Positions 1 to 12,890 are shown, counted from the stretch's first letter. The stretch: DNA of 64,000 nucleotides from Acanthochromis polyacanthus (GCF_021347895.1 NC_067129.1:34447690-34511689), one strand, 5' to 3'. The notes: a model not told the origin generated them from the letters alone. Program-made: numbers and translations.

Positions 1-230
1 AAAGTTTGCAGCAGAAATAAACATGTTTACAGCCTGGTATGAAGAATGTTTCAGTCTCTAAAGCTTTCTTTCCCATTCACGACGACTTTACAGATGTTGA
101 ATTTTAAGATATCTCACCTGTACTGAATTTAACCTTCGGGGATGAATAAAGTGATTCTGATTCTGATTCTGTATGAATTACATCAGGGCTTAAAGTTGTA
201 CATATTTGTGGTTTGACCACTTTGAGAGAC
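1..230. repeat. Interspersed repeat fragment and LINE-type 3' tail
   Basis: Positions 1-60 match the interior of the duplicated repeat at 7.18-7.25 kb (GCAGAAATAAACATGTTTAC). At about 137-170 a GGGATGAATAAAGTGATTCTG-like tail ends in GATTCTG repeats, the form of fish LINE 3' ends. Truncated by the window edge. Confidence 0.5.
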
Positions 231-1130
231 GAATCAGATCCATTGCAAGACAGCTGTTGCATGACTGGCCTCAGTTTTATTCACATTCTGCCTCTTTGCC
301 TATTTTTAGCTGGGAATCAGGCAGAGATTACAGCTCTTAGAGATACACTATGAAGCTTTAAAACTGCTCCTTGTGAAATCTATTGGTTTCTTCTTTATAT
401 AAGGTCTAGGCTTTCTACTAAATAGGCACATTTTTTGGCCACTTGGGGGCAGCAGAGACACACTTCTAAACAGAATACTGACATATCTCATTTTAGGTTA
501 GCTGGCTGGGAAATAAAGATAACCATGAATAACTATACCAGCCTACGCCTCTAAAGCCCAATATTCCAAGCTGTAAAAAAAGAGACCTGCTCACTGTGAC
601 GGAGCACCGGTGAATGCCCCGTCATTCCCCGGCGACGTGTGTCTCTCTCTTGCTCCGTGCTGGTGAGTGCCGGGCCCAGAGAGTGCACCGCCGTTCCCTG
701 TGCATGTGCTACGTTTGGTCTAAATCATGCATCATCATTTTAATGCACTGTTTGCCACCACCGGACTTTTGTGCTGGCTGCGGTCGACGTCCGAGGGTGG
801 ACACTCGGCGTCGATGCGCCACACACATACACACACGCTCACCTGCTGTTGCTGCATCCTGGTCACCCTTCCATAGATCAAGTCCAGCTGCTTTCATGGT
901 ACGCCGTAAAAGCACTGGGTGGCGCGCTTTTTCATATCATGTGACATGAAACCTTCCATTATTGGGGAAGAGATTATTAAATATGTGTCTGGCGGGTTGT
1001 AAAACCTGTTTGGGAAGCCAGTAATTAATTTATTTGTTTACTTATTTTCACTACTGAAATGTATTCTATTGGAAAGATTTGAAAATCTTTATATGAGGTG
1101 TTGTTTTTGCCTTGAACCCTCTGTTGGTAA
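231..1130. other. Unassigned intergenic stretch
   Basis: No exon, RNA gene or classifiable repeat seen. It includes a more GC-rich patch at about 590-930 whose open frames have no recognisable protein similarity. Confidence 0.4.
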
Positions 1131-1450
1131 GTTGGTGGTTGCCCAGGGGAGGAGCTAGGGGTATAAAAGAGAGCAGTGGTTCATTGTGTGCTTGGACAAG
1201 CTAGTCACATTGTGGGTGACCAGCTGCAAAAATTGTGAGGTTTTTGTTTCCAAATGTAAATGCTTTATTTGTGTACCTTTTGCTGCAGTGATTTTTTTTC
1301 CCTCGTCACCTTTTTCACCGCTGTTTTGGAACAATGGGTGCTAAATAAACAAAAAAACACTGAAGCATGGTCATCTGAGCCATCACTACTTTCCTGCAGA
1401 ATCGAACCCCTTGTGGTTTTAAGAGAAGTTCTGTGCTGTAACTAACATTT
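1100..1450 (+). mobile_element. Possible solo LTR-like unit (TATA box plus AATAAA)
   Basis: TATAAAA at 1162-1168 is followed by AATAAA at 1344-1349 with no coding capacity between: the U3-R-U5 order of a retroelement LTR. No clear TG...CA ends or target duplication could be fixed, so an unrelated promoter-like repeat is possible. Confidence 0.25.
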
Positions 1451-1654
1451 TGTACAGAATCCCTGAGTCTTTCCATCATTGTGAGGCTCTCTGGTTTGTT
1501 CCTGTACAGAGACTAAAACTGCACTACAGGTGAAACTTAAACAGAAGAGCTGGTTGGTGGATTTTTACAGATTTACTCCAGTTGCTGTTTTTCATGAGCA
1601 CAGCCGCCCGAATACGGGCCGCTTTGAGATGCGCTAAAGTATTTTGCTTAATTG

Positions 1655-2106
1655 ACCAACGCTGCAAACTCGATGATAGAAACATTATACACCGATGGAA
1701 AGCTTAGATTCTCATGAATCCGCCGGTATAAACCACTTTCAGATGTGATTACCACAGCGGGTAATATAAACACATTTGTCTGACAAACAACGAATATCCA
1801 TCCGTCCGTTACGGCTTTAACGTACACAGCGCGACTCACATTTGCGGGTTCATTATTACACACAGATGAAAATATTCCAAAAAAAATGGCCATAATCCAA
1901 CCTTGGACATCCAGACGAAACAAGCCAGTAAAATATTTTGTCCAAAACATGTCTTGAAGTCGGTATATAATCCACGAATAGGTCGTTTTCAAGGAAATGC
2001 ACCTCGCGATGCACGTCCAATATGCCCTGTACTTCTCGTCATATTTTTTTATTTACAAATAAAATATTAGCGATTTTTTGTACTGAAAATGGCTGGAATT
2101 GACTGT
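1655..2106 (-). mobile_element. piggyBac-like MITE, inverted copy lacking both ends
   Basis: The reverse complement closely follows the MITE at 14587-15119: shared stretches include ACACCGATGGAAAGCTTAGA and the block around GGAAATGCACCTC. The terminal inverted repeats and TTAA sites are lost. The open frame on the minus strand here belongs to the element and is not a gene. Confidence 0.75.
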
Positions 2107-2329
2107 ACCTTGTAGGGCTACGGGAACTGATATCAGGCAAAATTATTGATTATAACTGGTGATTGTTTCATCAGAAATGACTTTAAGAATACCCAGTAAC
2201 ACTTAGACTCATCCGTATGGGAGCTACCTCTTGCAAAAGATGACTTGCAGTGTCATTTATAGACACTTCATATGTATTCTTATTTTATTCATTGGTTTGT
2301 TTCATATTTTTAAAACTAAAAGTGGGTTT

Positions 2330-2930
2330 CTGTTGATCCCAGTATAAAGAATTTGAGGTCTGTGCAGATTTACTCAGTAATCATCCAAAACAACAAAAAA
2401 AATCTAAAAGGATTTGAAAGCTGTGAAAAATGACACGGATTTTGGCCCAAATTATTTATAATTGGTTAAAAAATAACTCCGAAATGGTGCAAAGTAACTT
2501 CAAACCTGTCCAGATTGACTCAGTTTGTCCAAAATGACAACAAAACAAAAAATATCTACAAGGATTCCAAAAATGACTCAGAAAGGGTCCAAAAATGACT
2601 TAAACCTGTCTAGATTTACTAACAAATTGTTCAAAATGACCAAAAAAAGTCTTAAAGGACATGAAAAATGACTTAAAAATTGATCTAAAACAGTCTGAAA
2701 TAACTAAACGTAATTCAGATATGGTCCAGAATTACTTTAAACCTGTCCACATTTACACAATAATTGTCCAAATCAACAAAAAAAAGTCTAAAAGGATTTG
2801 AAAATTGTCAAAAATGACTCAGATTTTGACCAAAAATTATTCAAAACTGGTTCAAAAATAAATTTATTAAATAATGATCCAAAACGACAAACAAAAAAAT
2901 TCATTTTTTAATGATTATGTGGATCTCACT
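2330..2930. repeat. Degenerate tandem array of TCCAAAATGAC-type units
   Basis: Irregular repeats built on TCCAAAATGACNNAAA with interspersed AAACCTGTCCAGATTNAC. The same motif fills the array inside the Tc1 fossils at 4.99-5.40 and 21.48-22.10 kb. Confidence 0.7.
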
Positions 2931-3960
2931 GAAATATAAGTTTGTGTGTCTAAACCAGCTCCAGCTGTGTGACAGTTAAAGCAAACCTTCACCATGCTGT
3001 CTGAGCTGCTTATCTGAAAGATCCAATCAATATTTTGCACCAAAACAACCTCAGATATGAAATCCAGGGTTACTTATTGTCATGTGTTTTGATCAGACTG
3101 TCTTTCTGTGTTTCAGAGCATCAATAATAAAAACACAGCGCGTCCTGAATCTGAAGATATTGATGAATTCTGCTGTTTTCCACAGTTTCAGGTTTCAGTC
3201 CTGTGAGTTCAGTCTCCCTTGTTTACTCTCTGATTCTTCCTTCAAACCTGCTGCCAGAAAACTGTGAGGTTTTTTTTTTTGATTGAAATCTCAAATTGAG
3301 GAGGAAATTCAGCAGAACTGTCACGCTGCTTTCTTCAGGTGAAAACTATCTCTGGGATCAGATCGTTCCTGCCCTCCAGTGATGTGGAAAAAGCTGATTT
3401 CAACTCACACTTCCAGCTGGTTTAAAATACATCTGATGGATCTCTGGATGAACCTGAGGGTGGTCTCAGGACGGTTCTGCTGCTCACAGGTGGAACATCT
3501 ACCTGCAGGCTTCATGTGTTTGCTTGCAACACCGTTAAACAAGGAGGAGTTCTTGTCTGGTCCTCTGGATAACCTACAAACCTCCCAGCCGGATTAGAAA
3601 ACAAAGTATAAATCGTGTTTGCAGTGAAGCCTGTGGATGATACGGAGTGACAGAGCCGCTGTTTCCAGAGAGATAAGTTCCTGCTGAATATTTAAATGTA
3701 GCTCATCAACTCTCCCAGCACCAAACTACATTTTTTGAAGAGACAAACATCTCAAATCTTCAATAAATAAATCCAACTGGATTGAAGCCACTGAAAGGAA
3801 ATGAGAAAGTAAAAGAATCATTTTGGGAATTTGGGAGAATTAATGTGCTTTTCTTTCTGTACTGTTGTAATTGCAGATTTTATCAGGTTTAAACCTGTTC
3901 TCCAGAAACTGTGTGACATTATGTTACTACAAGTAGAGCTGTATTGTATAGACTTTATAT
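2931..3960. other. Unassigned intergenic stretch
   Basis: Nothing recognised: open frames at 3082-3267 and 3379-3597 show no family signature and no splice logic. Confidence 0.4.
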
Positions 3961-4324
3961 ACCACCATTCAGAAGTTTGGGGTCACTTAGAAAAGTGCTT
4001 GTTTTTGAAAGAAAAGCATTTTTTTTCAATGAAGATAATATTTAATGAATCAGAAATACAGTGTAGACATTGTTAATGTGGTAAATGACTATTCTAGCTG
4101 GAAACAGCTGATTTTTAATGGAATACCTCCATAGGGGTACAGAGGAACATTTCCAGCAACCATCACTCCTGTGTTCTAATGCTACATTGTGTTAGCTAAT
4201 GGTGTTGAAAGGCTCATTGATGATTAGAAAACCCTTGTGTAGTGATGTTAGCACATGGATAAAAGTGAGTTTTCATGAAAAACAGGAAATTGTCTGGGTG
4301 ACTCCAAACTTCTGAACGGTTGTG
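3961..4324. mobile_element. Tc1/mariner-type MITE with GGGGTCAC termini
   Basis: Termini CAGAAGTTTGGGGTCAC and GTGACTCCAAACTTCTG are inverted repeats flanked by TA. A second, 5'-truncated copy lies at 30016-30318 with high similarity throughout, including CCATAGGGGTACAGAGGAAC. No coding capacity. Confidence 0.8.
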
Positions 4325-4424
4325 TAGGGGTTTATTTGTCTACTCTATGGCGTGACTCCATGTGGACAAACTGAAATATCTCAGTAGCTACTGGATGCAC
4401 TGCCTTGAAAGTTGGATGTACACC

Positions 4425-4985
4425 GATCAGGCCAAACCTTATGACCACCTGCCTAATACTGTGTTAGTCCCTCTTTTCTGACCCATCGAGGCATGGACTC
4501 CACTGTTTAGTACATTTAGATTATCTAGATAAAAGATCCCTGAAGGTGTTCTTTGGTATCTGGAACCAAGATGTTAGCAGCAGATCCTTTAAGTCCTGGA
4601 AGTTGTGAGGTGGGACCTCCATGGATTGGACATGTTTGTCCAACACATCCTACAGATGCTGGATTGGATTGAGATCTGGGGAATTTGGAGGCAAAGACAA
4701 CACCTCAAACTAGTTGTTGTGCTCCTCAAACCATTCATGAACCATTGTTGCTTTGTTTCTGAAAGAGTCCATCTTCATGAAAGTGTGCACATGGTCTACA
4801 GCAACACCTCGGTAGGTCAAAGTAGCATCCACATGGATGGAAGGACCCAAGGTTTCCCAGCAGAACGTTGCCCAAAGCATCAGACTGCCTCCACCGGCTT
4901 CCTTTCTTCCCACAACGGTGCCACGTGTTCCCCAGGTAAGCGACACACCCGGCCATCCATGTGAATCTGGAGCCATTTTGGACAA
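4425..4985 (-). pseudogene. Tc1-like transposase fossil, C-terminal half
   Basis: Minus-strand frames carry [23 protein letters not shown] and HEWFEEH, typical of a decayed DDE transposase; further on, frames shift and stop. The terminus begins CCGATCAGGCCAAACC next to TA. Same family (B) as 13.85-14.17 and 20.87-22.54 kb. It abuts the tandem array at 4986-5400. Confidence 0.75.
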
Positions 4986-5400
4986 GTTTTAGCTAATTTG
5001 GACTAATTTTGAACAAACTTAGGTCATTTTGGACAAATTTCTACTAATTTTTGACACATTTTAGGAGTACGTTTTAGTCATCTAGGACATTTAGCAAAAT
5101 ATTTTTGAAAAGATTTATATCTTTTTAGACTCCTTCTGAGTCATTTTGAGAATGCTGTAGTCATTAAGGACACAATTTGACTTTATTTTGGACACATCTG
5201 AGTCATTTTAGGCTTTTTCTGTCATTTTGGATGAATTTTGGATAAACTTCTGGTCATTTTGGACAAATTTCATCTCATTTCAGACACAATTTAGACACAT
5301 TTTTGAAATTTTAGATAGTTGTAGTGATTTTGGACTGTTTTTGGGTAACTGTTGACAAGATTTTTGTCATTGTTGACGCATTTTGAGAAAATACAATAAA
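4986..5400. repeat. Tandem array within Tc1 fossil family B
   Basis: Reverse-complement form of the TCCAAAATGAC array (CATTTTGGACAAATTT and variants), starting directly at the point where the transposase fragment ends. The same junction occurs at about 22100. Confidence 0.7.
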
Positions 5401-5848
5401 ATTATTGTTCTCTGGTATAAGTTGCTGATACTAACGGTTGAATATTTTCAGCTAAATTAAATCAGAGTGTTATTTTCTGTGCAGGATTAAAGATTTTATT
5501 GCGATATTTTTATTTAACAGCGCTGCTCTGGCTGGGTTTTAACTCCAGTCTGACAGAGGAACACTTTGAGCAGCAGAAGAAGGCACTTGGCAGCATATAG
5601 CCTCTTACAAAATGCCGTTTGATGGTTCAAGAGGTGGTAAAGGCGGATGGCAAAACCGAGTCTACTTCGTACTGTCTGCTTTCTGCGGTTGCTATAGAAA
5701 CCCGCAGTCCAAACCGCCAGAAAGGCAGAATGTGTGTAATCAGCTCTGCAGAGTGGGGGAAGTCCTGCTAGGGTTACTCCCCAAGAGCTGCCTTCAAATA
5801 AAGATGAATTCTCTTTTTTCTTTCAAACTCTGCAGGCCATGAAGCACC

Positions 5849-5893
<45 letters not shown>

Positions 5894-6580
5894 AGATTTC
5901 CTCATCCCTCATGCTCCCATTTAACAAGTGGATGTAATCACGTTCCTGCCGTATTAAATATGCATGTTTAATTTGTCTCAGTTCATATTTCAAGAGGTGA
6001 AGGAGTTGCTGTCGTGGGACTTAATTTACTAATGAGGAGGGGGAAGATTTGGGTCCTGTAGCTGTTGAATCATTTCTTCTCCCGTTGGCTTTACAGTCCT
6101 ACCCATCCCATATGCATCCATGTCGATATCCTTACAGACTGTTGGCTGCTTTTAGGTGGAGACAGCCGGACATGTGTTGTAGCTGAAGGACCAGATTCGA
6201 ACGCAGACTGTTTGAGGGAATTAGGACACGCTCACACCTGTTTGGACTCATCTAAACATCCAAAAAAGATGCACCAGCTACTTGAGTTTTCATGATTTGG
6301 ATGAGATCTTAAAAAGCCGTAGCGATGCTGAAATATTGAGAGATAAATTCTGTGATTCATTTGATTTTCTGATGCCGCTCTCTGTGGTGAACTTTGATGT
6401 TCTGTGCAGAGAGTTTCTCCGTGTTGCAGGAAGACGGATCACCGATATCTGAATCCTCTGTTCTGTTCACTTTTATTTGAAAGCTTCATACGGTACAAAC
6501 CTGTAACATACCTGAAGCAGGCTGCCGGCAAAGTATGACATCATGATCCTCTACCAGGTTGCACAAAAGCAGAAATCTGA
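5401..6580. other. Intergenic stretch with CT microsatellite
   Basis: A (CT)n run lies at 5850-5893. No exon recognised; the frame at 5612-5842 has no family signature. Confidence 0.45.
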
Positions 6581-7540
6581 ACACTCCTATTTTAGAATTT
6601 AACCCTTTAAAAGCCTACTTTCTCCCGCTTTTACTTGAATTGAAGCCACAGAGGTGCAGTTCCTCAAATGCCCACTAGAGGCTGGTTCCAAATGTGAGTC
6701 GATCCCCCATGTTTACAACCTGATGCGAAAACCTGTTTGAGTCTCTACAGCAAGCTCACCTGTTTATGAAAACTGTACAGGTGAGAATCCGTATGTAACT
6801 CACCCATTTGAAGCTGACAGTTATGCATATTTAGGGCTGATGCTACCTATCATACTGATTTAAAGTATAGAAAAGTATGCAAGTATATTTTCTGAATTCA
6901 TTTCAAGCATCAAATATTTGATTTTACGCATTTTGTGGAATTTGTGTGCACTCATTTGTGCTTTTTATGAATCAGTTCAGTGGCGTTAAATAGCTTGTGT
7001 GTGTTTTTGCAAGATTGCTGCTCATTTCAACACTCCTCATTTAGAATTTAACCCTTTAAAAGCCTACTTTCTCCCGCTTTTACTTGAATTGAAGCCACAG
7101 AGGTGCAGTTCCTCAAAAACCCACTAGAGGCTGGTTTCAAATGTGAGTCTTTCCCCTATAGACTTTCATGTCAAAATGTTTAAACTTTACAGCAGAAATA
7201 AACATGTTTACAACCTGATACAAAATACAGTTTCAGTCTCTTCGGGTAATTTACTTGTTTATGAAAATTGCACAAGTGGAGAATTCTTGCATAATTTGCC
7301 CATTTAAGTTGTATTGAAGCTTAAAGTTATGCACATTTAAGGGTGTGGCACTTTGATACTACCAATTATATTGCTTAAAAGTATAAAAAATATGCAAGTA
7401 AATTTTCTGAATTTCAAGTATCAAATATTTAATTTTATGCATTTTGTGGAATTCATGTGAACTGATTTGTGCTCTTACTGAATCAATTTAATGGAATTAA
7501 ACAGCTTGTGTGTTTTCGCAGGATTTCCGCTCATGTTCAG
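6581..7540. repeat. Tandem duplication, unit about 450 bp
   Basis: Two adjacent copies (about 6581-7029 and 7030-7540) share long stretches such as AAAAGCCTACTTTCTCCCGC and CAAATATTT...GCATTTTGTGGAATT. The first copy lacks about 45 bases present in the second, and that extra stretch matches the repeat at the window start. Confidence 0.85.
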
Positions 7541-8283
7541 AACTTCCTGTATTTCATTTGCAGAAGAAAAACACTTGTGTTACTTCATACTCCAATTACA
7601 CCACATGTCACAAGATTTCCTACTCAGCTGCATTCATCTGACAGCTTTAGTTGCTGCTCACATGAGGATTTTCACAGCTAACAGTATATCACATTGTTAT
7701 AGTTCATTTGGGGTCACGTTCCTGATGTATGATCCAATAAGATTAGAGGAAAAGGTGATTTATGTGAGATGATCAGTTTCATTCAGTGAAATGATTTATG
7801 TGTTTTTCTTTATTGCCTGACATCAATCATCAGATGATTTCTCAGCTTTTTCTGCTGTAAACTGTCTATAATGTAGATCAGACCAGCTCCATCTTCGCTG
7901 CTAGTGCTCTAATGATGGCAGATATAATAATATACCAGTCAGAGGAAGCAAATGGGGACTTTTACTTTATTATCTTACCGACATTTCACTTTTAATGCTT
8001 TTACTTAAATGGGATTTTCTTGCATTGGTGGCCTGGTCCATCTACTTAAGAAACCAATCTGAACACTTCTTCTTCACTGCTGTTTAAAAACCAGGTCTGT
8101 TGCCATGAATACTAAAAACTAAAGATCTAGAACTGTTAACAAAACTATACAAAATCCAGAATATCACCAGCATAAATATGAACATGTCAGTGCGACTGGA
8201 AGCTTTTATAAACACCTCAACATGTTCACTTTAGATCAGCCTCTTTCTCCAGAATCACAAGTATTTTTGAGGGCGCAACATAC

Positions 8284-9425
8284 ACAAAATGACCATAAAA
8301 AGACACAAAGTGACTACAGAGATGAAAAATGACCAAAAAAGACACAAAATGACCACAAAAAGACATAAAATAACTACAGAGATGGAAAATTACCACAAAA
8401 CCACACAAAATGACCTCAAAGAGACACAAAAAGACAATAAAAAGACACCAGATGACCACAAAAGACACAAAATTATCATAAAAAGACACAAAATGATTCC
8501 AAAGGGACACAAAATGACCATCACAAGACAGAAAATGACCACAAAAACACACAAAATGACCACAGAGAAACACAAAATGACCATGAAGAGACACAAAATG
8601 ACCTTAAAAAGACACAAAATGACCACAGAGAAACACAAAATGACCATCAAAAGACAGAAAATGACCACAAAAACACACAAAATGACCACAGAGAAACACA
8701 AAATGACCATGAAGAGACACAAAATGACCTTAAAAAGACACAAAATGACCACAGAGAAACACAAAATGACCATGAAGAGACAAAAAATGACCACAAAGAG
8801 ACACAAAATGACCCTAAAAAGACACAAAATGACCATAGAGAAACACAGAATGACCATGGAGAGACAAAAATGACCACAAAGAGACACAAAACGACCACAG
8901 AGAAACACAAAATGACCATGAAGAGACAAAAAATGACCACAAAGAGACACAAAACGACCACAGAGAAACACAAAATGACCATGAAGAGACAAAAAATGAC
9001 CACAAAGAGACACAAAATGACCCTAAAAAGACACAAAATGACCATAGAGAAACACAGAATGACCATGAACAGACACAAAACGACCACAGAGAAACACAAA
9101 ATGACCATGAAGAGACACAAAACGACCACAGAGAAACACAAAATGATCATGAAGAGACACAAAATGACCACAGAGAAACACAAAATGACCATGAACAGAC
9201 ACAAAACGACCACAGAGAAACACAAAATGATGATGAAGAGACACAAAACGACCACAGAGAAACACAAAATGATGATGAAGAGACACAAAACGACCACAGA
9301 GAAACACAAAATGACCACAGAGAAACACAAAATGACCACAAAGAGACACAAAATGACCCTAAAAAGACACAAAATGACCACAGAGAAACACAAAATGACC
9401 ATGAAGAGACACAAACTGACAACAA
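8284..9425. repeat. 21-bp minisatellite (ACACAAAATGACCAC family)
   Basis: More than 45 head-to-tail copies of a 21-base unit, alternating variants ACACAAAATGACCACAGAGA(A) and ACACAAAATGACCATGAAGA(G). The period is a multiple of three and stops are rare, so several frames on both strands stay open for about 200 codons. These are not genes. Confidence 0.95.
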
Positions 9426-10616
9426 AACTTTTTAAACAGTCTAATTTTGAATTTTAAAATCGTGACTGTCAAACTAATTATTTCGTCTTTAATTTATTTA
9501 CATCAGAAATTTGTCATTTCCATTCTCTGGGATGGACTTATTTATGTTCTTTTTAATAAAAATCTATATTATTAAGAGGCTTAGATTAGTTAATATTCAG
9601 GGAAAAGCTGCTCACATCTTCTCCACAACGCCTCCTCCATCATGAGCCACTTCCTGTCCTCGCCTCTCTTTTAATCAGACCGTCCCAGATGGAGGCTCAT
9701 CAGTGCTGCCCTCCTCTTCCATCTACGCCCTCCCACAGACAGCTTCTGCATCTCGGACTCACTCGAGCAGAGACTCCCCCCTCCTGGAGTCGGTTCCCAG
9801 GCCGGGAGAGGAGGCAAGGGCCGATAAGAAGTCTTTATCTGCCCCCACCCCACCCAGGGAGGCAGGTTAAGTTTAAGGTGAGGGTTTGACATGGCGGCCC
9901 GTCTGCTGCCTCTTTCCCCCTCCACCTCCTGATGCGAGGCTCAGGCTCCGTCCTCTATCCCCGTGTCCCAGGGCTCATTCTCGACAGCCCCCACTGTTTG
10001 GGCTTTAATGAGAAAGATGAAAGAGGTGCAGGCTGGGAGAAAACCCTCCTCCTCCTCCTCCTCCTCCTCTTCCTCGTCCCGTTTGTTCAGCCCAGCCTCG
10101 CTCTCATCAAGGGCCCTGCAGCACTAACTCATCCAGCACTCCATTTTCTCTTTCTTCTAGCTTGTAGAAGGAAGTTCTGCTGTAATAAATTGGTAGTGAG
10201 GCTGGATTCTATTTTAAATTTTTCAGGTATTATTCCCTCTGATCTCATGTGCACATTTCCTCCCACCCTTTGTGTCTTGTGCTCAGCTGGAGGAATATTT
10301 TAATCATACGGGAAACGCAGCTTTCCTCAAATCTCTGCTTCCTTGTCCAGCAAGTTACAGTTTCACTCCGATGATGACAAGTTTTATTCGCCGTGTCTGC
10401 TCGATTAAATAGATCACCTTCCACTAAACATCCGTTTCACTTTATAATTCAGGGTTTTCCTGAAATTTGCACACTACAAATTGCACAGTTCTTATTAGGT
10501 ACCTATTTTAATGCATGGGTTTTATCTTATGCTTTCTGCTTCCGACGAAAGAAATGCAGTTTGAGGCCCTACAAATGCTTGAAAATGTGTGAAAATTTGC
10601 ACACACATCAGGACCG
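9426..10616. other. Unassigned stretch between the two minisatellites
   Basis: GC-richer at 9650-10150, with a (CCT)n run at about 10047-10071. It could hold conserved non-coding sequence, but no exon with splice sites and family similarity is seen. Confidence 0.4.
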
Positions 10617-11112
10617 GCAAAAAATGACCACAAAGAGACTCAAAATTATCACAAATAGACACAAAATGACCAAAAAAGGCAAAAAATTACCACAAAAAGA
10701 CACAAAATGACCACAAAGGGACAGAAAGTGACAATAAGAAGACACAATATGACCATAAAGAGACAAAAAATCATCAGAGAAATTCAAAATGACCTTAAAA
10801 GACACAAAATGACAGCAAAAAGACATAAAATGACCACAGAGACACAAAATGACCACAAAAAGACATATAATGACCACAGAGACACAAAATGATCACAAAC
10901 TGACATAAAATGACCACAGAGACACACAATGACCACACAAAGACATAAAATGACCACAAAGATACAAAATGATCACAAAGACATAAAATGACCACAAAAA
11001 GACATAAAATGACCACAAAAATACATAAAATGACCACAGAGACACAAAATGACCAGAGAAATCCAAAATCACCAAAAAGAAACACAAAAAAACGACCACA
11101 AAGAGACCAGCA
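10617..11112. repeat. Second minisatellite of the same ACACAAAATGACCAC family
   Basis: Degenerate units of 19-22 bases, with variants ACATAAAATGACCACAGAG and ACATAAAATGACCACAAAA. It is related to, but more irregular than, the array 1.2 kb to the left. Confidence 0.9.
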
Positions 11113-11149
11113 AAAAATCTGATATTTTAAGAGAAATACACATGTATGT

Positions 11150-11630
11150 GGCAAAATGGCTCATTAGCACCCCTTGCTATATTACGAAAATTCAGCCCCT
11201 GAACCACAATTTTTGGACATTTTCAAAAGCTATAAACTCAAACAGGGTAACCCCGACAGAGCTGAAATTTAGCCAAGATGTACACGAGGCATGGATGATC
11301 AAAAGTTATCAAAATGCTCCGTAAAAGTCTGAGGGAGTGGAAATAGCAGCCCCCTGAATTTTGACATTCCGCCATGAAACAGTAAATGCTGTGCGGTTGG
11401 TCTGTACCTGCTCCAGTCTGTCTCAAACTCTACATGTGTGATCAGACTCCAGCCCTGATCACATCCATAGGTCAGTTTGCATTCACAGTGATAGCACCAT
11501 CTAGTGGAGAGTTTTAATAGTTGGCCATCAATAAGGCCAGAGGTCTACATTACACCTGATGGACATGCTTGGATTCGCTGACCTGCAAGGATGCGAGAAC
11601 CCAACCAACGCTGCTTGCAGCTTTAATTTG
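11150..11630. repeat. Interspersed repeat fragment, unclassified
   Basis: Blocks such as CAAACAGGGTAACCCCGACA and CTGAATTTTGACATTCCGCC resemble a repeat I recall as common in fish genomes. Class is not certain. Confidence 0.45.
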
Positions 11631-11639
11631 ATTTATATT

Positions 11640-12890
11640 TTTCTGTCTACTTGAACACCATCTACACAGTTTTTTAGCTTTAGTATATACATTCTGTACA
11701 CAATTATGCCTTGATTAACTATGATGATTATCTACAAACCTCTGGATTTTAAGATTTGTATCATGCACCATAATCGTATAAACAGCTGTCTGTGTGACAT
11801 TCGGTGGTCGTATTTGTCTAAACAAACATCCATTTTCCTCGTATTGTATTTAAAATCATTAAAATTATCAGTTTTCAAGATGCAATCTGTCGTCACAGCA
11901 CATCAAGATACAAAGATGTGCTCACAGCAACAGTTTTACCTGAGAAAGACAAATGATCTATATAGATGTCGTCTGCTATGGACGCAATTTCTTTTGAAGA
12001 GGAAGAACATTTGTTTTTTAAAATGGGGTCATCGAGTTCCAACGTTTGAGTCCAGTCTTCCTACTTAAGTGTATCCCTCGTATTGCTTGACTACAGCACT
12101 GATTTCAATGATTAATGGCGTCTGAACAATGATCACAAGTGATCAATCACTCTGGCGAACTGAAAACACCCTCAAGGGATGTGACCCATCTGACGAAACA
12201 AGTCTCACAATCCCCATAAAACAAGACTCCAAATAAACAAAGAAGAAAATTATAGTTCAGATGGATTGAATCTACTCAGTGAAATTACACGAATGTAGGT
12301 ATTTTGAACATCATAAAAAGGTTCAGTTTCTGGTCTTTTTAAGGAAATGTTCTAATCATTTGATACCAAATTTCTGATTTTCATGAGCTTAAAGCCATAA
12401 TCATCAAAATTAAAACATAAAAACTATTTTATTTTCTCACTTCAAATGTAGTGATTATAGACTATAGTAAAGTTTTTAAATCAAATTATGAAAAAAAAAA
12501 ACTTTTTCAGGATATTCTAATGGCCTGACCTGCACCTGTAGCTGAGCTTAGATCAAGTCAATGCTTCCGCCTTGTGGCCAAATGAGGTATTGCAGTAAAT
12601 TTGTCACATAAACTTCTAAGATTGAGGATTTTGTCTACCTTCACTTGTATTGAAAGCATGTTTCGATGGAATCTCTTAACAGGGAGCATGAAACGAAACA
12701 AATGATCATAAATAACCAAAAGTTGTCAATGTACAAACTGATATCTGCTTTAAAATGGACTTAAAAGAAGTCAGTAATGTTATTCCACGTGTACGATGGT
12801 CTCACAGCACTTTTATATCTATATAATACTCTTTTTATCACCTGGCAGTGTTGCAGTAAAACCCAAAACACACGAGTGGTTTAGAGGAGT
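11640..12890. other. Unassigned stretch downstream of tmem120a
   Basis: AT-rich; no exon, RNA gene or clear repeat seen. Confidence 0.4.

Noticed and set aside
5689..5702. X-box-like GTTGCTATAGAAAC
   Set aside because: Deviates from the RFX consensus in both half-sites and no gene is seen next to it.
5612..5842. 76-codon open frame beginning MPFDGSRGG
   Set aside because: No recognised family, no supporting splice or promoter context; length is within chance expectation.
8289..9457. Long open frames of about 195-255 codons on both strands
   Set aside because: They arise from a 21-bp minisatellite; several frames are open at once and the predicted peptides are pure repeats.
9671..10303. Open frames in a GC-richer patch
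   Set aside because: Low-complexity Pro/Leu-rich translations in overlapping frames on both strands; no coding signature.
8284..11112. CRISPR-like regular repeats
   Set aside because: Units are contiguous with no unique spacers, and the DNA is from a vertebrate.
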